From: Candidatus Alloruminococcus vanvlietii
GTDB lineage: Bacteria > Bacillota > Clostridia > Oscillospirales > Ruminococcaceae
Assembly (NCBI GenBank): GCA_904420505.1
Contig: CAJFVS010000075.1
Coordinates: 1 to 51,357, forward strand
Direction of reading: 5' to 3'
Length of the DNA stretch: 51,357 bases
Part shown: piece by piece, positions 24,098 to 34,850 of the stretch
How the letters are laid out: the number at the start of each line of letters is the position of its first letter
Numbering within the stretch: the first letter of the stretch is position 1
Notes under the pieces: generated by a model
What the model saw: only the letters and a program-made list of their open reading frames with translations
What the model was told of the DNA's origin: nothing
Databases searched by the model: none
Position numbers and translations under genes: made by a program

Positions 24098-25243
24098 ATG
24101 GATGTAGCCATTAGCCTGCAAAACGAATACGCGCTTGAGGCGGTTGCCCAAAGTGTAAACGCACAATTTGCGGCCTTGGGCCTTACCCCGCAGATGTTTG
24201 TAAACAAACGCATCTGCATCAAGCCCAACCTGCTTTTAAAGCGCACCCCTGAAGAAGCCACCACCACCCATCCCGTTGTTGTGAGAGCAGTCGTGCAAAC
24301 GCTGCTCTCTTATGGGGTTACAAAAGAAAACCTGGTAATAGCCGACAGCCCCGGGGGTTTGTACACCCCAAGCCATTTAAAGGGCATTTATGCGGCCAGC
24401 GGCTTACAGCAGGTAAGCGAGGAAACCGGCGTTGCGCTGAATATGGACACCGGTTACCAGACGGTACAAAACCCAAAAGGGATTGTGGCAAAGGAGTTTT
24501 CCATCATTAACCCGGTTGCGCAGGCGGATATGGTGATTTCGGTGGCGAAATTCAAAAGCCACTGCATGACAGGGCTTTCGGGCGGGGTAAAAAACCTGTT
24601 TGGCTGTGTGCCGGGGCTTTTAAAGCCGGAATTGCACAGCCGTTTCCCCAAACCGGAGCTGTTTTGCCGGATGCTGGTGGATTTGTGCGAACTGGTGCGC
24701 CCGGCCGTTACCGTGGTGGACGCCATAACCGCCATGGAAGGCGACGGCCCCAGCGGCGGCACCCCCAAGCAGACCGGTATGATACTAAGCGCCACAAACC
24801 CTTACGCGCTGGATGTGATTCTGGCCCAAATTATGCACACCGACCCGATGGGGATTTTGACCATCCAAAACAGCGTGCAGCGCGGCCTTTGCGCTTTAAA
24901 AGACGTGCAGTGCGTATTCCCCGGGGGCGGCAGGTTGCTGGTGTATGAAGATTTTAAGCTGCCCAAAAGCAAGGGTGTGGACTTTACCGGCAATGTGCCC
25001 AAATTCTTAAAGCGCCCGGTGGGGTATTTGTTTGGCTCGTTTTTGTCCCCGCGCCCGGTTGTGCAAAAGGAAAAATGCATTGGCTGCGGCAAATGCAAGG
25101 AAAGCTGCCCGCAGCATACCATTGCGATACAAAACCACAAGGCGTACATCCACAAAAACAACTGCATCCGCTGTTATTGCTGCCATGAAATGTGCCCGGT
25201 GCGCGCCATTTCCATCAAGCGCAGCCGGCTGTTTGATATATAA
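24098..25243 (+). CDS. DUF362 protein with C-terminal two-cluster ferredoxin domain
   Basis: A 381-residue protein. Residues 1-310 are a DUF362 domain (IKPNLLLKRTPEEATTTHP, MVISVAKFKSHCMTG, GDGPSGGTPKQTG). The last 56 residues hold two 4Fe-4S motifs: Cys327, 330, 333, 337 and Cys356, 359, 362, 366. Such fusions are common in anaerobes; the role is unknown and likely electron transfer. Six bases separate it from the aminotransferase; AAAGGA precedes the ATG. Confidence 0.93.
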   Translation: MDVAISLQNEYALEAVAQSVNAQFAALGLTPQMFVNKRICIKPNLLLKRTPEEATTTHPVVVRAVVQTLLSYGVTKENLVIADSPGGLYTPSHLKGIYAASGLQQVSEETGVALNMDTGYQTVQNPKGIVAKEFSIINPVAQADMVISVAKFKSHCMTGLSGGVKNLFGCVPGLLKPELHSRFPKPELFCRMLVDLCELVRPAVTVVDAITAMEGDGPSGGTPKQTGMILSATNPYALDVILAQIMHTDPMGILTIQNSVQRGLCALKDVQCVFPGGGRLLVYEDFKLPKSKGVDFTGNVPKFLKRPVGYLFGSFLSPRPVVQKEKCIGCGKCKESCPQHTIAIQNHKAYIHKNNCIRCYCCHEMCPVRAISIKRSRLFDI

Positions 25244-25283
25244 AAGCATCCCGTTTGTGTTGTTATAAAAAGGAGAGAAACCC

Positions 25284-26171
25284 GTGCAGACCATTCAAAT
25301 TTTGGCAAATGCCAAGCTCAACCTGTCACTGGACATCGTGGGGAAACGACAAGATGCCTATCACGAGATGGAGATGGTGATGCACAGCGTGTCGCTGTGC
25401 GATGAAGTGACCATTACCAAAACCAGCAACGGCAAGGTAGAGGTGTGGTTTGACAACGAAATGCTGCCCTCCTCTGAGGAAACCACCATCCACAAGGCGG
25501 CAAAGGTGTTTTTTGCAAGCCAGCGCATGCCCTGCATGGGGCTGAAAATCAAGGTGAAAAAAAACATCCCCTCCCAGGCGGGTTTGGGCGGCGCCAGCGC
25601 GGATGCCGCGGCGGTTTTGCTGGGGCTGGATAAACTGTACAACGCCAAGTTAACCTGGAAACAGGTTTGCGCCCTGGGCGTGCAGGTGGGGGCGGACGTG
25701 CCCTTTTGCCTGTGGGGCGGGGCGGCGGTTGTGCGCGGCATAGGGGAGCAAATCCGGTCGCTGCCTTCGTTGATTGAAGGGGTGTTTGTCATCGCCAAGC
25801 CCCAAACCGGGGTTTGCACAAAAGAAGCGTTTGCACGCTTTGATGAAGCCGAAATTCACGCCCGCCCAAACACCGAACAGGTGATACAAGCGGTTGAAAA
25901 TTCCGATCTGCCTTTGCTGGGCAAGCAGTGTTTTAACGTGTTTGAACAGGTTTGTGCAGACGATATGACCCAGAAGATAAAAGAAAGCATGCTTTTGCAC
26001 GGCGCTTTGGGCGCCCAGATGACCGGCAGCGGCAGCGCCGTATTTGGGCTGTTTGCCCAAACAGAGCAGGCCGATGCCTGTGTAAAAGCGCTTTTAAAGC
26101 AGCCGCAGGTGCAAATGGCCTGCGTGGCGCACCCCGAACGGGTAGGGGTTCTTTTTTGCAAAGATGTATAA
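25284..26171 (+). CDS. ispE: 4-diphosphocytidyl-2-C-methyl-D-erythritol kinase
   Basis: A 295-residue GHMP kinase, phosphorylating CDP-methylerythritol in the MEP route to isoprenoids. Marks are AKLNLSLDIVGKR (Lys11 region), the ATP-binding loop PSQAGLGGASADAAA and GADVPFCLWGG, and MTGSGSAVFGLF near the end. The start is a GTG at 25284 with AAAAGGAGAG upstream. It closes the operon begun at 22440 and a strong terminator follows. Isoprenoids feed undecaprenyl-lipid carriers, so its wall link is indirect. Confidence 0.95.
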   Translation: MQTIQILANAKLNLSLDIVGKRQDAYHEMEMVMHSVSLCDEVTITKTSNGKVEVWFDNEMLPSSEETTIHKAAKVFFASQRMPCMGLKIKVKKNIPSQAGLGGASADAAAVLLGLDKLYNAKLTWKQVCALGVQVGADVPFCLWGGAAVVRGIGEQIRSLPSLIEGVFVIAKPQTGVCTKEAFARFDEAEIHARPNTEQVIQAVENSDLPLLGKQCFNVFEQVCADDMTQKIKESMLLHGALGAQMTGSGSAVFGLFAQTEQADACVKALLKQPQVQMACVAHPERVGVLFCKDV

Positions 26172-26180
26172 ACCAATCTA

Positions 26181-26228
26181 CACCGTACCATACTCACAGT
26201 ATCAATGGAGTTGGGACGGTGTTTTTTT
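26181..26228 (+). terminator. Y-shaped terminator after ispE, abutting the spoIIR start
   Basis: CACCGTACC (from 26181) pairs with GGGACGGTG (26213-26221) with one mismatch, enclosing a small ATACT/AGTAT hairpin (26190-26202), and is followed by seven T (26222-26228). The spoIIR ATG begins on the very next base. Confidence 0.8.
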
Positions 26229-26828
26229 ATGAAGAAAAAAGAACTTGCTGTGTTAATGGGCTTGCTTCTTTCTGTGATATTAACGGGTTTAGTGGGGTTT
26301 GCCAAAGAATGCGAAATTATCCGGCAGGATACCCTGCGTTTGCATATCCTTGCCAATTCCGATTCCCAGGAAGACCAGGACATCAAATTAAAAGTGCGCG
26401 ACCGCATTTTGCAGGAATTTTCGTTTTTGTTTGCCGATGCCCAGGACAAAGGCCAGGTAATGCAAAACGTGCAGGCGCATTTAAAGGAGATTGCCGCCTG
26501 TGCCAAGCAGGTGCTAAAAGAAAACGGCAAAGCGCCAGTGGCAAGCGCACAGATAGTCAACATGTATTTTACCACCCGCGAATACGAAGGTTTTACCATG
26601 CCCGCCGGCATGTACGACGCTTTGCGCATCACTTTGGGGGAGGGCCAGGGCCACAACTGGTGGTGCGTGATGTTCCCGCCCATGTGCATACCCGCGGCAG
26701 CGCAGCAACAAACCCTGCAGGAAAACTACACCGAGCAGGAACAGCAGATTATTACTTCTCCCCCCGAATACGAAGCGCGTTTTTTCCTGGTGGAGCTGTT
26801 TGAGCAGGTAAAGGCTTGGCTTTCTTAA
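26229..26828 (+). CDS. spoIIR: Stage II sporulation protein R
   Basis: A 199-residue secreted sporulation signal. Residues 5-25 are a hydrophobic leader (ELAVLMGLLLSVILTGLVGFA), then RLHILANSDSQEDQDIKLKVRDRIL, the SpoIIR hallmark, and NWWCVMFPPMCI later. In sporulating bacteria it is made in the forespore and triggers SpoIIGA to mature sigma E in the mother cell. Its presence says the organism can form endospores. The ATG at 26229 lies directly after a T run; a better ribosome site is not obvious (ACGGTG), so the start may be inefficient. An in-frame ATG at 26205 would sit inside the terminator stem. Confidence 0.93.
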   Translation: MKKKELAVLMGLLLSVILTGLVGFAKECEIIRQDTLRLHILANSDSQEDQDIKLKVRDRILQEFSFLFADAQDKGQVMQNVQAHLKEIAACAKQVLKENGKAPVASAQIVNMYFTTREYEGFTMPAGMYDALRITLGEGQGHNWWCVMFPPMCIPAAAQQQTLQENYTEQEQQIITSPPEYEARFFLVELFEQVKAWLS

Positions 26829-26912
26829 AAGCGCGGCTTTAAAAAGCCTGTCTGGGGGTAAGCGTTCCTCAAACGGCAAAAAGGGGTTGCTGCAAAACCT
26901 TGTAAAACAAAA

Positions 26913-26951
26913 GAAAAAGGCGCAGCCTATGCAGGCCGCGCCATTTTTTAG
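26913..26951. terminator. Bidirectional terminator between spoIIR and the transaldolase gene
   Basis: GGCGCAGCCT, loop ATGC, AGGCCGCGCC with T runs on the plus strand (ATTTTTT) and, on the minus strand, TTTTTCTTTT. Confidence 0.85.
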
Positions 26952-26957
26952 CAGTGC

Positions 26958-27605
26958 TTATTTTTTCGGAACGCTTTCCCAGTCTTTTAAGAAACGTTCA
27001 ATGCCGTTTTTGGTCAGGGGATGTTCAATCATCTGCATGATGACTTTGTAAGGAACGGTTGCAATGTCCGCGCCGGCTTTGGCAGCATTGATAACATGCA
27101 TCGGCCCGCGGATGCTGGCGGCGATGATTTCGGTTTTGATGCCGTGGATTTGGAAAATCTCCGCAATGTCTTCAATCAAAGTCATGCCTTCCGAACCGAT
27201 ATCGTCCACACGGCCCAGGAAGGGGCTGACGATGGTAGCGCCTGCGCGTGCCGCAAGGAGTGCTTGTGCAGCGGAGAAGATTAAGGTAACATTGGTTTTA
27301 ATGCCCATGGAGGTGAGGATTTTGGTAGCTTTCAAGCCCTCGGCGCACATGGGGATTTTGATCATGATATTTTTGTGGATTTTTACCAGCTCTTTGGCTT
27401 CTTCCACCATTTTGTCCGCCTCAAGGGAAATCACCTCGGCAGAGATAGGCCCGTCCACAATTTGGGTAATTTCGGTTACAACTTCTTTGAAATCACGGCC
27501 TTCTTTGGCGATAAGCGAAGGGTTGGTGGTAACGCCGCAGATAACGCCCAAATCGTTTGCCGCACGGATTTCATCGATGTTCGCGGTATCAATAAACAGT
27601 TTCAT
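26958..27605 (-). CDS. Small transaldolase / fructose-6-phosphate aldolase family (TalC/MipB)
   Basis: A 215-residue class I aldolase, the short form of the transaldolase family. Marks are [27 protein letters not shown], the Schiff-base Lys83 in MIKIPMC, and RVDDIGSEG. It moves a dihydroxyacetone unit between sugar phosphates or splits fructose 6-phosphate; the two activities are not separable by eye. AAAGGAGTGC precedes the ATG on the minus strand and a promoter lies just upstream. A single-gene unit. Confidence 0.93.
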   Translation of the reverse strand: MKLFIDTANIDEIRAANDLGVICGVTTNPSLIAKEGRDFKEVVTEITQIVDGPISAEVISLEADKMVEEAKELVKIHKNIMIKIPMCAEGLKATKILTSMGIKTNVTLIFSAAQALLAARAGATIVSPFLGRVDDIGSEGMTLIEDIAEIFQIHGIKTEIIAASIRGPMHVINAAKAGADIATVPYKVIMQMIEHPLTKNGIERFLKDWESVPKK

Positions 27606-27643
27606 ATATGTGCACTCCTTTGTTTAAGTTTGAATGTAATGAT

Positions 27644-27673
27644 ATTATATCATACCCCAAAAACAAAACACAA
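27644..27673 (-). promoter_or_regulatory. Promoter of the transaldolase gene
   Basis: On the minus strand TTGTGT (27673-27668) and TATAAT (27649-27644) at 18-bp spacing, with TATG before the -10 (extended type). It lies about 40 bases upstream of the start. Confidence 0.7.
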
Positions 27674-27975
27674 GACAAAGTGAAAGATTTAACGATTTTC
27701 ATCTATTTGAATGAAATACGCCCGGCTGCAAGCCCGTTTCTTTGTTCAATTAAGCGCCCCAAACGCCGTTTGGCGCCGGCTTTTTGCCAAAAAACCAGCG
27801 CCATTGGCCGGCGGCCTGTTGTTCCAATGGGGGCAAGGCAAGGCCGCTGCCGCCTTGCAGTGCAAAAAGGTGCGCCAAAACAAAGGTTTTTCCGCCGCGC
27901 TGCGGATGCACATACCCAAAATTTGCCGCGCTTTTTGCACAATGCACAGCGGGCGCCGGTTTTGCTAGAAAAATC
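27674..27975. other. Gene-free stop-poor spacer between the transaldolase and phosphoglucomutase genes
   Basis: Most frames on both strands stay open for about 60-120 codons, but the translations are low-complexity (Ala-, Arg-, Cys-rich), have no ribosome sites and match nothing. The motif GCGCCGG-C/T-TTTTGC occurs near both ends. It may be a decayed gene or just a G+C-rich spacer. Confidence 0.45.
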
Positions 27976-28005
27976 TTGAAATGGCATAAGGGATGATGCT
28001 ATACT
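27976..28005 (+). promoter_or_regulatory. Promoter of the phosphoglucomutase gene
   Basis: TTGAAA (27976-27981) and TATACT (28000-28005) at 18-bp spacing, 59 bases before the ATG. Confidence 0.75.
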
Positions 28006-28064
28006 GAGAATAACCAGATAGTCCAAAATTTGGTGGGTTTTACCACAACAGAAGAGGTGTCAAT

Positions 28065-29777
28065 ATGGAAAACGCAATGAAAAATTTTCAAGCCTGGAAA
28101 GCCATGCAATTGGAAGACGACGACCTTGTAAACGAATTAAAAGCTTTGGAGGGCGACCAAGACGCCATTTTTGAGAGCTTTTACAAAGATTTGGAATTTG
28201 GCACCGGCGGCCTGCGCGGCATCATCGGCGTGGGCACCAACCGTATGAATATTTACACCGTGCGCAAAGCCACCCAGGGCTTAAGCGATTTTATCAACGC
28301 AAACTACCAAAACCCCTGCGCGGCCGTTTCATACGATTCGCGCATCAAAAGCGATTTGTTTGCCAAAGAAGTGGCGCGCGTGTTTGCGGCCAACGGCATA
28401 AACGTGCATTTGTATAAAGAGCTTATGCCCACCCCCATGCTTTCCTGGGCGGTGCGCTGCTTAAACTGCTGTGCGGGCGTAATGATTACCGCCAGCCACA
28501 ACCCCTCCAAATACAACGGCTACAAAGCCTACGGGCCCGACGGCGCGCAGCTGAATTTGGAGGATTCACAAACCGCCATCGGTTACATAGAAAAGGTGGA
28601 CATTTTTAAAGGCGTAAAAACCTGCGATTTTGACAAAGCTTTGCAGGAAGGGAAAATCCAGTACATCCCCGACAGCGTGATAGAAGAATACCTCACCCGC
28701 GTGCAGCAGGAGAGCCTGACGCCCGACGCCTGCCAGAAAGCGGGCTTAAAGCTGGTGTACACCCCCTTAAACGGCACGGGCAACAAGCCGGTGCGCGAAA
28801 TTTTAAAGCGCATGGGGTTAAAGGATATCCAGGTTGTGAAGGAGCAGGAAATGCCCGACGGCAACTTTACCACCTGCTCGTACCCCAACCCGGAGTTTAA
28901 AGAGGCGCTGGAGCTGGGGCTTAAGCTGTGCGAACAAACCGGCGCAGACCTGCTGCTTGCCACCGACCCGGACTGCGACCGCGTGGGCACCGCAGTGCGC
29001 CACAACGGCGAGTATGTTTTGATTTCCGGCAACGAAATGGGCGCTTTGCTGCTTTCGTATATTTTAGAGCGCCGCACCGCCCTGGGCACCATGCCCCAAG
29101 ACCCCATCACCATCAAAACCATTGTCACCACCCCGCTGATTGACGCCATTGCAAGCGCCTACAACGTGCAGGTCGTCAACGTGCTCACCGGTTTTAAATT
29201 CATTGGCGAGCAAATTACCCTGCTGGAAGCCAAAGGAGAAGAAAACCGCTATGTATTCGGCTTTGAGGAAAGCTACGGCTATCTTTCCGGGCCGTATGTG
29301 CGCGATAAAGACGCGGTGAACGCTTCCATGCTCATCTGCGAGATGGCAAGCTTTTACAAATTGCAAAACAAAACCCTGGTGGACGTGTTAAACGGCCTGT
29401 ACGAACGCTTTGGCCGGTTTTTGGCAAGCCAGCTTAACTTTACCTGCGAGGGTGCGGCCGGCATGCAGAAAATGGCCCAGATGATGGACGATTTGCGCCA
29501 AAATCCCCCCAAAGAGATGGCGGGCCTGGCGGTAGAGGCAATGGTGGATTACGAAAAACAGGTGCGCTACCAAAACGGGGAACAAACCCCTGTTGCGCTG
29601 CCCAGCTCCAATGTCATCGAGTTTGATTTGGAAAAAGGCTCCAGCGTGATTATCCGCCCCTCCGGCACCGAGCCGAAAATTAAAGTGTATGTTTCCACCC
29701 GCGCGCAGGACTTAGCCGGCGCACAAAAATTGGAGGGCGAACTCAAAGCATTTATGACAAGCCGCTTAGGCTTTTAA
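28065..29777 (+). CDS. pgcA: Phosphoglucomutase / phosphomannomutase (PgcA type)
   Basis: A 570-residue alpha-D-phosphohexomutase, interconverting glucose 1-phosphate and glucose 6-phosphate (or the mannose analogues). Marks are the phosphoserine loop ITASHNPSKYNGYK (Ser144), the metal loop DPDCDR, the sugar-binding EESYGY, and the phosphate-binding RPSGTEPKIK near the end. Precursors for wall and surface polysaccharides come from it. AGAGGTG precedes the ATG; a second in-frame ATG lies 12 bases later. It has its own promoter; the following rpmE promoter suggests it is a single-gene unit. Confidence 0.96.
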   Translation: MENAMKNFQAWKAMQLEDDDLVNELKALEGDQDAIFESFYKDLEFGTGGLRGIIGVGTNRMNIYTVRKATQGLSDFINANYQNPCAAVSYDSRIKSDLFAKEVARVFAANGINVHLYKELMPTPMLSWAVRCLNCCAGVMITASHNPSKYNGYKAYGPDGAQLNLEDSQTAIGYIEKVDIFKGVKTCDFDKALQEGKIQYIPDSVIEEYLTRVQQESLTPDACQKAGLKLVYTPLNGTGNKPVREILKRMGLKDIQVVKEQEMPDGNFTTCSYPNPEFKEALELGLKLCEQTGADLLLATDPDCDRVGTAVRHNGEYVLISGNEMGALLLSYILERRTALGTMPQDPITIKTIVTTPLIDAIASAYNVQVVNVLTGFKFIGEQITLLEAKGEENRYVFGFEESYGYLSGPYVRDKDAVNASMLICEMASFYKLQNKTLVDVLNGLYERFGRFLASQLNFTCEGAAGMQKMAQMMDDLRQNPPKEMAGLAVEAMVDYEKQVRYQNGEQTPVALPSSNVIEFDLEKGSSVIIRPSGTEPKIKVYVSTRAQDLAGAQKLEGELKAFMTSRLGF

Positions 29778-29804
29778 GAAATTTTAGAAAAATGGCGAAA
29801 ACCC

Positions 29805-29833
29805 TTGATTTTTTAACAGGGGTATGCTATTAT
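29805..29833 (+). promoter_or_regulatory. Promoter of rpmE
   Basis: TTGATT (29805-29810) and TATTAT (29828-29833) at 17-bp spacing, with TATGC before the -10. Confidence 0.75.
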
Positions 29834-29873
29834 CTAGTTTGTTATCGTGTAGAATAAGAGAGGTGACAAAAGA

Positions 29874-30074
29874 ATGAAACAGGGTATTCATCCGAAATAT
29901 GAGGAAACTACAATCAAATGTGCATGTGGCGAGGTTATCGAGACCCGTTCGACCAAGAAGGATATCAAAGTCGAAATCTGCTCGAAATGTCATCCGTTCT
30001 TCACAGGAAAACAAAAACTGGTTGATACAGGCGGGCGTGTTGACCGTTTCAAAAAGCGTTTCAACATGGAATAA
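29874..30074 (+). CDS. rpmE: Ribosomal protein bL31, zinc-binding form
   Basis: A 66-residue ribosomal protein of the large subunit. It starts [18 protein letters not shown] and carries four zinc-type cysteines (Cys16, Cys18, Cys36, Cys39), so it is the zinc-binding paralogue rather than the zinc-free form used under zinc starvation. It has its own promoter, an AGAGAGGTGA ribosome site and its own terminator, as is usual for rpmE. Confidence 0.97.
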   Translation: MKQGIHPKYEETTIKCACGEVIETRSTKKDIKVEICSKCHPFFTGKQKLVDTGGRVDRFKKRFNME

Positions 30075-30104
30075 TCCTTACAAACGAATGAACAATGATT
30101 GTAT

Positions 30105-30137
30105 TAGGCGGTGTATGAAAATGCACCGCCTATTTTA
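30105..30137 (+). terminator. Terminator of rpmE
   Basis: TAGGCGGTG (30105-30113) pairs perfectly with CACCGCCTA (30124-30132), followed by TTTTACT, a modest T run. Confidence 0.7.
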
Positions 30138-30162
30138 CTCGTATTTTTAAGGAGGGTGCGCC

Positions 30163-30792
30163 ATGCAAAAGGATTACATCACCATACAAGGCCCGGCCCA
30201 GGGGGAATTTGTAGAAAAACGCTCGCGGTTTATAGGCTATATCGCGCCGGTTTCCACCGAAGAAGAAGCCATGGCCTTTGTAGAAAAAATGCGCAAACAG
30301 CATTTTGACGCCACCCACAACTGCTATGCCTATGTGCTCAAAGACGGCATGACCCGCCGCTATTCCGATGACGGCGAGCCGCAGGGGACCGCCGGCGTGC
30401 CCATTCTGGAAGTGATTTTGCGCGAAGGGCTGGTGGATGTAGCGGTGGTGGTCACCCGGTATTTTGGCGGTATTTTGCTGGGGGCCGGCGGGCTGGTGCG
30501 CGCCTATTCGCATGGGGCAAAGCTGGCAATTGACGCCGCCCAGCGCGTGCAGATGTGCGTGTGTTCGGTTTTGCAGATGCAGATGGATTATTCTGCCTAT
30601 GGCAAAATTTTAAACCTGCTGCCCAACTACAACACCGTCATCCTTTCCACCGATTTTGGCGCGGTAGTCACTATGGAAGTGATGGTAAAAGCGTGTTTTG
30701 CCGCCCCGTTGTGCGCGGACATTGTAGAATTAACCGCCGCTTTGGTAACGCCGCAGGAAAAAGAAAAGCGTTTTGCACAAATTCCCGAATAA
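30163..30792 (+). CDS. IMPACT/YigZ-family protein
   Basis: A 209-residue soluble protein. Residues about 1-120 are the UPF0029/IMPACT domain with FVEKRSRFIGYIAPV, HFDATHNCYAYVL, SDDGEPQGTAG and VVVTRYFGGILLGAGGLVRAYS; the C-terminal part is the small DUF1949-type ferredoxin-like fold. The human relative IMPACT limits a translation kinase; the bacterial job is unproven, with peptidase and ribosome-stress roles proposed. AAGGAGGGTG precedes the ATG. It is on the same strand as dgt with an 81-base gap. Confidence 0.92.
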   Translation: MQKDYITIQGPAQGEFVEKRSRFIGYIAPVSTEEEAMAFVEKMRKQHFDATHNCYAYVLKDGMTRRYSDDGEPQGTAGVPILEVILREGLVDVAVVVTRYFGGILLGAGGLVRAYSHGAKLAIDAAQRVQMCVCSVLQMQMDYSAYGKILNLLPNYNTVILSTDFGAVVTMEVMVKACFAAPLCADIVELTAALVTPQEKEKRFAQIPE

Positions 30793-30873
30793 TTTTTTGT
30801 ATTTTTGCAGGAAAAGGCAGGGTTTGTCGAGTATATACTTATTGTAAGAGAAAAATGCAAAAGGGGGGATTGT

Positions 30874-31872
30874 ATGCTGGTGCGTCAAATCACCGAAGAA
30901 AACGAAGAAAAAATCTTAAGCGAACACGCATGTTTGGCGCGTTTTAGCCGCGGGCGGTTTAAGCCCGAAGAGCCCTGCGAGCTGCGCACCGTGTTCCAGC
31001 GCGACCGCGACCGCATTATCCACTGCAACGCGTTTCGGCGCCTTATGCACAAAACGCAGGTGTTTTTGGCCCCCGAGGGCGACCATTACCGCACCCGCCT
31101 TACCCACACGCTGGAAGTAGCCCAGATTGCCAAAACCTTGGCGCGCGCGATGCGCTTGAACGAGGATTTAACCGAGGCCATCGCCTTAGGGCACGATTTG
31201 GGCCATACCCCTTTTGGCCATGCGGGCGAACGCGCGCTTTCCAAAGTGTCGCCGCATCCGTATAAGCATTATCTGCAAAGCGTGCGGGTGGTGCAGTATT
31301 TGGAAAAAGACGGCAAAGGCTTAAACCTCACCTGGGAGGTGTTAAACGGCATTGCCTGCCACACCGAAGGGCGCTGGGCAGACACCTGGGAAGGCAAAAT
31401 TGTGCGCTATTCGGATAAAATTGCCTACATCAACCACGATATAGAAGACGCCATCCGCGCAGGGGTTTTGCAGGAAGGGGCCATCCCCTTTGACTGCGCG
31501 TACGTTTTAGGGCGCAACAAATCCCAGCGCATCACCACGCTGGTGCGCTCGATTATCGAGCATTCCACTGACGATGTGCGCATGGGCGAAGAAGTGGCGG
31601 CAGCTTTTGCCAAACTGCGTGCCTTTATGTTTGAAACCGTGTACACCGACCCGATTGCCAAAAGCGAAGAGGGCAAGGCCGATTATATCATCACCCATTT
31701 GTATGAGCATTTTTTAAAAAATCCCCACAAGATGGGAGAGCTTTACGAGCAGATTGCCGGGCATTTGGGGATAGAACGCGCGGTATGCGATTATATTTCG
31801 GGCATGAGCGACCGCTTTTGCGTGCATATGTTTAACGAAATTTTTGTGCCCAAATCGTGGAGCGTGCTGTAG
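30874..31872 (+). CDS. dgt: dGTPase-like HD-domain triphosphohydrolase
   Basis: A 332-residue metal-dependent HD phosphohydrolase of the dGTPase family, hydrolysing dNTPs to nucleoside and triphosphate. The HD site is seen as RLTHTLEVAQ (His78), GHDLGHTPFGHAGE (His107, Asp108) and YSDKIAYINHDIEDA. It leads the dgt-dnaG-rpoD run, a standard clostridial order. The ATG at 30874 has AAAAGGGGGGA before it; the upstream in-frame extension lacks family features. Confidence 0.93.
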   Translation: MLVRQITEENEEKILSEHACLARFSRGRFKPEEPCELRTVFQRDRDRIIHCNAFRRLMHKTQVFLAPEGDHYRTRLTHTLEVAQIAKTLARAMRLNEDLTEAIALGHDLGHTPFGHAGERALSKVSPHPYKHYLQSVRVVQYLEKDGKGLNLTWEVLNGIACHTEGRWADTWEGKIVRYSDKIAYINHDIEDAIRAGVLQEGAIPFDCAYVLGRNKSQRITTLVRSIIEHSTDDVRMGEEVAAAFAKLRAFMFETVYTDPIAKSEEGKADYIITHLYEHFLKNPHKMGELYEQIAGHLGIERAVCDYISGMSDRFCVHMFNEIFVPKSWSVL

Positions 31873-31908
31873 CTATCACCCGAAACCGCAGGGAAAGGAG
31901 GAAGGCGG

Positions 31909-33654
31909 ATGCTGTCGGATTTGTTTATTCAGGAGCTTAAATACGCCAACAACATCGAAGACGTGGTAAGCGCGTATGTCAATTTAAAGCGCCGGGGCAA
32001 AAACCTAACGGGGCTTTGCCCGTTCCATTCGGAAAAAACGCCTTCCTTCACCGTGTTCCCCGATGGGCAGAGCTTTTACTGCTTTGGCTGCGGGGCCGGC
32101 GGGGATGTCATCACCTTTATTAAGCGGGCGGAAAACCTGGAATATATGGAAGCGGTGCGGTTTTTGGCCCAGCGCGCAGGGATGCAGGTTCCCGAAGACC
32201 AAACCGACGACCGCGCAGGCCGCTTAAAAGCGCGGGTGCTGGAATTAAACCGCGCAGCGGCAAGGCATTTTTACGGCAATTTGATGTCTTCCGCCGGCAA
32301 ATACGGGCTGGATTACCTTTTAGGGCGCGGGCTGCGGATAGAAACCATCAAGCATTTTGGTTTGGGGCTGGCTTTTGAAAGCTGGGACAATTTGCTCAGT
32401 GCCATGCGCCAAAAAGGCTTTACCGCCGAGGAGCTGGACGCGGCCAACCTGGCGGCACGCGGCAAAAACGGCAGGCAGTACGACCAGTTTCGCAACCGCA
32501 TTATCTTCCCTATCATCGACGTGCGGGGCAATGTGATTGCCTTTGGCGGGCGCAATTTGGGCGAGAAAGGGCCAAAATATTTAAACTCGGCCGATACCCC
32601 GGTGTTTAAAAAAAGCCGCAATTTGTTTGCGTTAAACTTTGCCAAAAACACCAAGGAGGAAGCGTTTATCCTGGGGGAGGGGTATATGGATGTCATCGCC
32701 ATGCACGCCGCAGGCTTTTCTAACGCCGTGGCCACGCTGGGGACCTCCCTGACCGCTGAGCAGGCGCGGCTTATTGCCCATTACGCCAAAGAAGTGGTGA
32801 TTGCCTACGATTCCGACGGGGCCGGGCAAACCGCTACGCGCCGCGCCATTGAGATTTTTTCGCAGGTGGGGCTGCCAACGCGGGTGCTTACCGTAACAGG
32901 CGCCAAAGACCCGGACGAATTCATTAAAAAATACGGCTCGGCCCGGTTTAAGATTTTGCTGGAAAAAAGCGCAAACTCCACCGAATACGCACTAAACCGC
33001 CTGCGCGAGCAGCACAATATGTCCACGGCCGACGGCAGGGTGGCGTATTTAAACGCAGCGGCCAAATACCTGGCCGGGTTTGACAATTTGATAGAGCGCG
33101 ATATTTATGTTTCCAAGCTTTCGGAAGAAGCGGGCGTAAGCCGCATGGCTTTGCTGGAAACCATCAACAATTTGGCGAAAAAACGGGAAAAAAGCGAAAA
33201 ACGAAAGCAAGAGCGCGATTTAAAGGTGGAGATGTTTGACCCCAGGGATAAAATCAACCCGCAGCGCGCAAAATATCCCAAGGCAGCGCTGTGTGAAGAA
33301 AAAATTTTAAGCTTTTTGTTTTCCCATCCGGACCACATCCGTGTGGTGCGGCAGGAATTGAATGAAGATACATTTGTAACCGATTTTAACCGCAAGGTGT
33401 ATAAGCGCACGCTGGAAGCGTTTGACCAGCACAAAGATTTGGATATCGCCTACTTTGGTGAAGATTTTACCGACGAAGAAATGGGGCGCATTACCCGGAT
33501 GTTTGTAGGCCAAAGCGAGATGGCGTATACGCTGGAAGACGTGCGCAGTTACATAGCCGCGTTAAAAGAGCAAAAAGGGAAGGTAAGCTATGACGACATC
33601 AAACAGATGTCGCCGCAGCAATTGCAGGAATACCTCATGCAAAGGAAGAAATAG
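31909..33654 (+). CDS. dnaG: DNA primase
   Basis: A 581-residue primase that lays RNA primers for replication. The zinc ribbon is Cys37, His40, Cys58, Cys61 ([20 protein letters not shown]), the RNA-polymerase core has FRNRIIFPI and AFGGRNLG, and the TOPRIM part has EGYMDVIA and YDSDGAG. The C-terminal helical part would bind the DnaB helicase. AAAGGAGGAAGG precedes the ATG, and rpoD starts 14 bases after the stop. Confidence 0.97.
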   Translation: MLSDLFIQELKYANNIEDVVSAYVNLKRRGKNLTGLCPFHSEKTPSFTVFPDGQSFYCFGCGAGGDVITFIKRAENLEYMEAVRFLAQRAGMQVPEDQTDDRAGRLKARVLELNRAAARHFYGNLMSSAGKYGLDYLLGRGLRIETIKHFGLGLAFESWDNLLSAMRQKGFTAEELDAANLAARGKNGRQYDQFRNRIIFPIIDVRGNVIAFGGRNLGEKGPKYLNSADTPVFKKSRNLFALNFAKNTKEEAFILGEGYMDVIAMHAAGFSNAVATLGTSLTAEQARLIAHYAKEVVIAYDSDGAGQTATRRAIEIFSQVGLPTRVLTVTGAKDPDEFIKKYGSARFKILLEKSANSTEYALNRLREQHNMSTADGRVAYLNAAAKYLAGFDNLIERDIYVSKLSEEAGVSRMALLETINNLAKKREKSEKRKQERDLKVEMFDPRDKINPQRAKYPKAALCEEKILSFLFSHPDHIRVVRQELNEDTFVTDFNRKVYKRTLEAFDQHKDLDIAYFGEDFTDEEMGRITRMFVGQSEMAYTLEDVRSYIAALKEQKGKVSYDDIKQMSPQQLQEYLMQRKK

Positions 33655-33668
33655 GGGGAATAATATAC

Positions 33669-34835
<1,167 letters not shown>

Positions 34836-34850
34836 GCCGTTTGCGGGCGC

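Noticed and set aside
26166-26195. Possible sigma F promoter before spoIIR (GTATA at 26166 and CATACTC at 26189)
   Set aside because: The 18-bp spacing is too long and the -10 is poor; the CATACTC lies in the terminator stem.
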